From positions 1 through 22,221 of the forward strand of contig WANG01000113.1 in NCBI GenBank assembly GCA_015521945.1: a stretch of 22,221 bases of DNA, read 5' to 3'. The position numbers and the translations under genes were made by a program. Positions 21,790 to 22,221 of this stretch are shown in pieces; position 1 is the stretch's first letter, and every line of letters starts with the position of its first letter. Source of the stretch: Candidatus Hydrothermarchaeota archaeon (lineage in GTDB: Archaea > Hydrothermarchaeota > Hydrothermarchaeia > Hydrothermarchaeales > BMS3B). The notes beneath the pieces are model-generated. The model saw nothing but the letters and a program-made list of their open reading frames with translations, was not told the DNA's origin and did no database searches.

Positions 21790-21964
21790 GGCTCTGTCTA
21801 AATAACATTGCCTCACTTCAGGTGGTTGTAGTTATAGCATAAAGGTATAGGCGAAGAAGTTCGCCTGCTTCAGGGCGGAGTGCAGACTGGATAACCCCAG
21901 CCGCTCCCCATGTATAGGCGAAAATAAGCCACTACTCATATATTTCCTCTTATTTGGACAGACC
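21790..21964. mobile_element. 175-bp structured element with imperfect terminal inverted repeats
   Basis: The ends are GGCTCTGTCTAAATAA (21790-21805) and, on the other strand, GGTCTGTCCAAATAA (21950-21964): 14 matches with one gap. The interior has no supported gene. It holds a perfect hairpin GGCGAA-GAAG-TTCGCC (21850-21865) and a competing stem CGCCTG-CTT-CAGGGCG just after it. The decamer TATAGGCGAA occurs twice (21846 and 21913). It could be a MITE mobilised by a transposase elsewhere, or an IS200/IS605-like right end. I see no target duplication. The stretch 21720-22044 has no supported gene apart from this element and the promoter described above. Confidence 0.45.
21850..21865. repeat. 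Perfect hairpin inside the 175-bp element
   Basis: GGCGAA, loop GAAG, TTCGCC: a 6-base perfect stem with a GNRA-like closing loop, extendable by one A-T pair to 7. The right arm can pair alternatively with the CAGGGCG that follows, giving two mutually exclusive folds. Confidence 0.5.
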
Positions 21965-22044
21965 CGGGTAATGAGATGCCCATAGATGAGTGAGTGAAGT
22001 TGGGAATGATGAATAACCCAGCGAAAAAGGTGAATAGTGAGTAA

Positions 22045-22221
22045 TTAGCATAAATGTGTTATTAAATAGTATAAAATATCAGTAACTGCATTAAATATTT
22101 CATCGTTTGTATAAAATTTTAGTAAATCTTTTTGCTCAAACCACAGTATATCATTATAATTTATTTTTAGTTTTTTTGAGCATATGTATTTTATATTATT
22201 GAAAATAGCAGACTCTTTAGG
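22045..22221 (-). CDS. 3' end of an AT-rich foreign gene, unknown product
   Basis: A 58-codon frame enters from the right edge and ends with TAA at 22045. The readable C-terminus includes YNDILWFEQKDLLKFY and NDEIFNAVTDILYYLI, a plausible mixed helical protein end with aromatic residues evenly spread, rather than low-complexity junk. Codons are almost all A/T-ended (AAA, TTA, ATA, AAT), whereas every gene to the left uses G/C-ended codons. It is probably a horizontally acquired gene whose start lies outside the window. I recognise no family; the confidence that it is coding is moderate because only 58 codons are visible. Confidence 0.5.
   Translation of the reverse strand, partial: PKESAIFNNIKYICSKKLKINYNDILWFEQKDLLKFYTNDEIFNAVTDILYYLITHLC

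Noticed and set aside
22005..22040. Possible C/D box small RNA (box C-like AATGATGA)
   Set aside because: A box C match is present but I find no convincing box D or internal C'/D' pair at the right spacing.

Overview
The window reads as a GC-rich euryarchaeal chromosome, possibly thermophilic. It encodes a proteasome-activating AAA ATPase (PAN), a class I lysyl-tRNA synthetase, the tRNA acetyltransferase TmcA, a Tfx-family regulator and an archaeal-type phosphoglycerate mutase. Promoters look archaeal (BRE/TATA). Several genes start about 26 bases downstream of a TATA box, as leaderless transcripts do, while genes inside operons carry GGAGG/GGTGA ribosome sites. Arginine is mostly AGG. The order cannot be settled from this sequence alone.

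Layout. (1) 1-3171, minus strand: a surface operon made of a DUF4870/Tic20-like membrane protein, two lipoproteins that share a repeated module, and a secreted protein that runs off the left edge. A TATA box and a perfect 8+2+8 palindrome precede it. (2) 3250-5162, minus: cutA then lysS, overlapping by 4 nt. (3) 5204-8875, plus: site-2-type protease, polyprenol-kinase-like protein, purE and cysS, tightly packed; then 8919-11383, a MIP18-family protein, a two-CCG-domain Fe-S protein and a GlcD-like FAD oxidase, probably a D-lactate or 2-hydroxyacid dehydrogenase. (4) 11422-14627, plus: multi-spanning membrane protein, threonine synthase and an ApgM-like enzyme overlapping it by 4 nt. (5) 14661-19065, plus: PAN, a dCTP deaminase/dUTPase-fold protein, TmcA, and a small ASCH protein that overlaps tmcA by 26 nt. 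(6) 19062-20564, minus: a Cys-rich radical SAM protein followed by Tfx, convergent with the ASCH gene.

From about 20.6 kb the window becomes accessory. It holds a decayed C-terminal fragment of a CDC48-type AAA ATPase, then a HEPN/MNT toxin-antitoxin locus in which HEPN is split by a frameshift and a small acidic ORF leads the operon. Beyond it lie a 175-bp structured element with imperfect terminal inverted repeats and the 3' end of a strikingly AT-rich foreign gene.

The most interesting ideas are: the ASCH protein as an N4-acetylcytidine hydrolase coupled to the ac4C writer TmcA; the ApgM-like protein as the homoserine kinase feeding threonine synthase; a dCTP-deaminase-like protein lacking the deaminase glutamate; a radical SAM/Tfx operon; and the eroding toxin-antitoxin island at the right edge.
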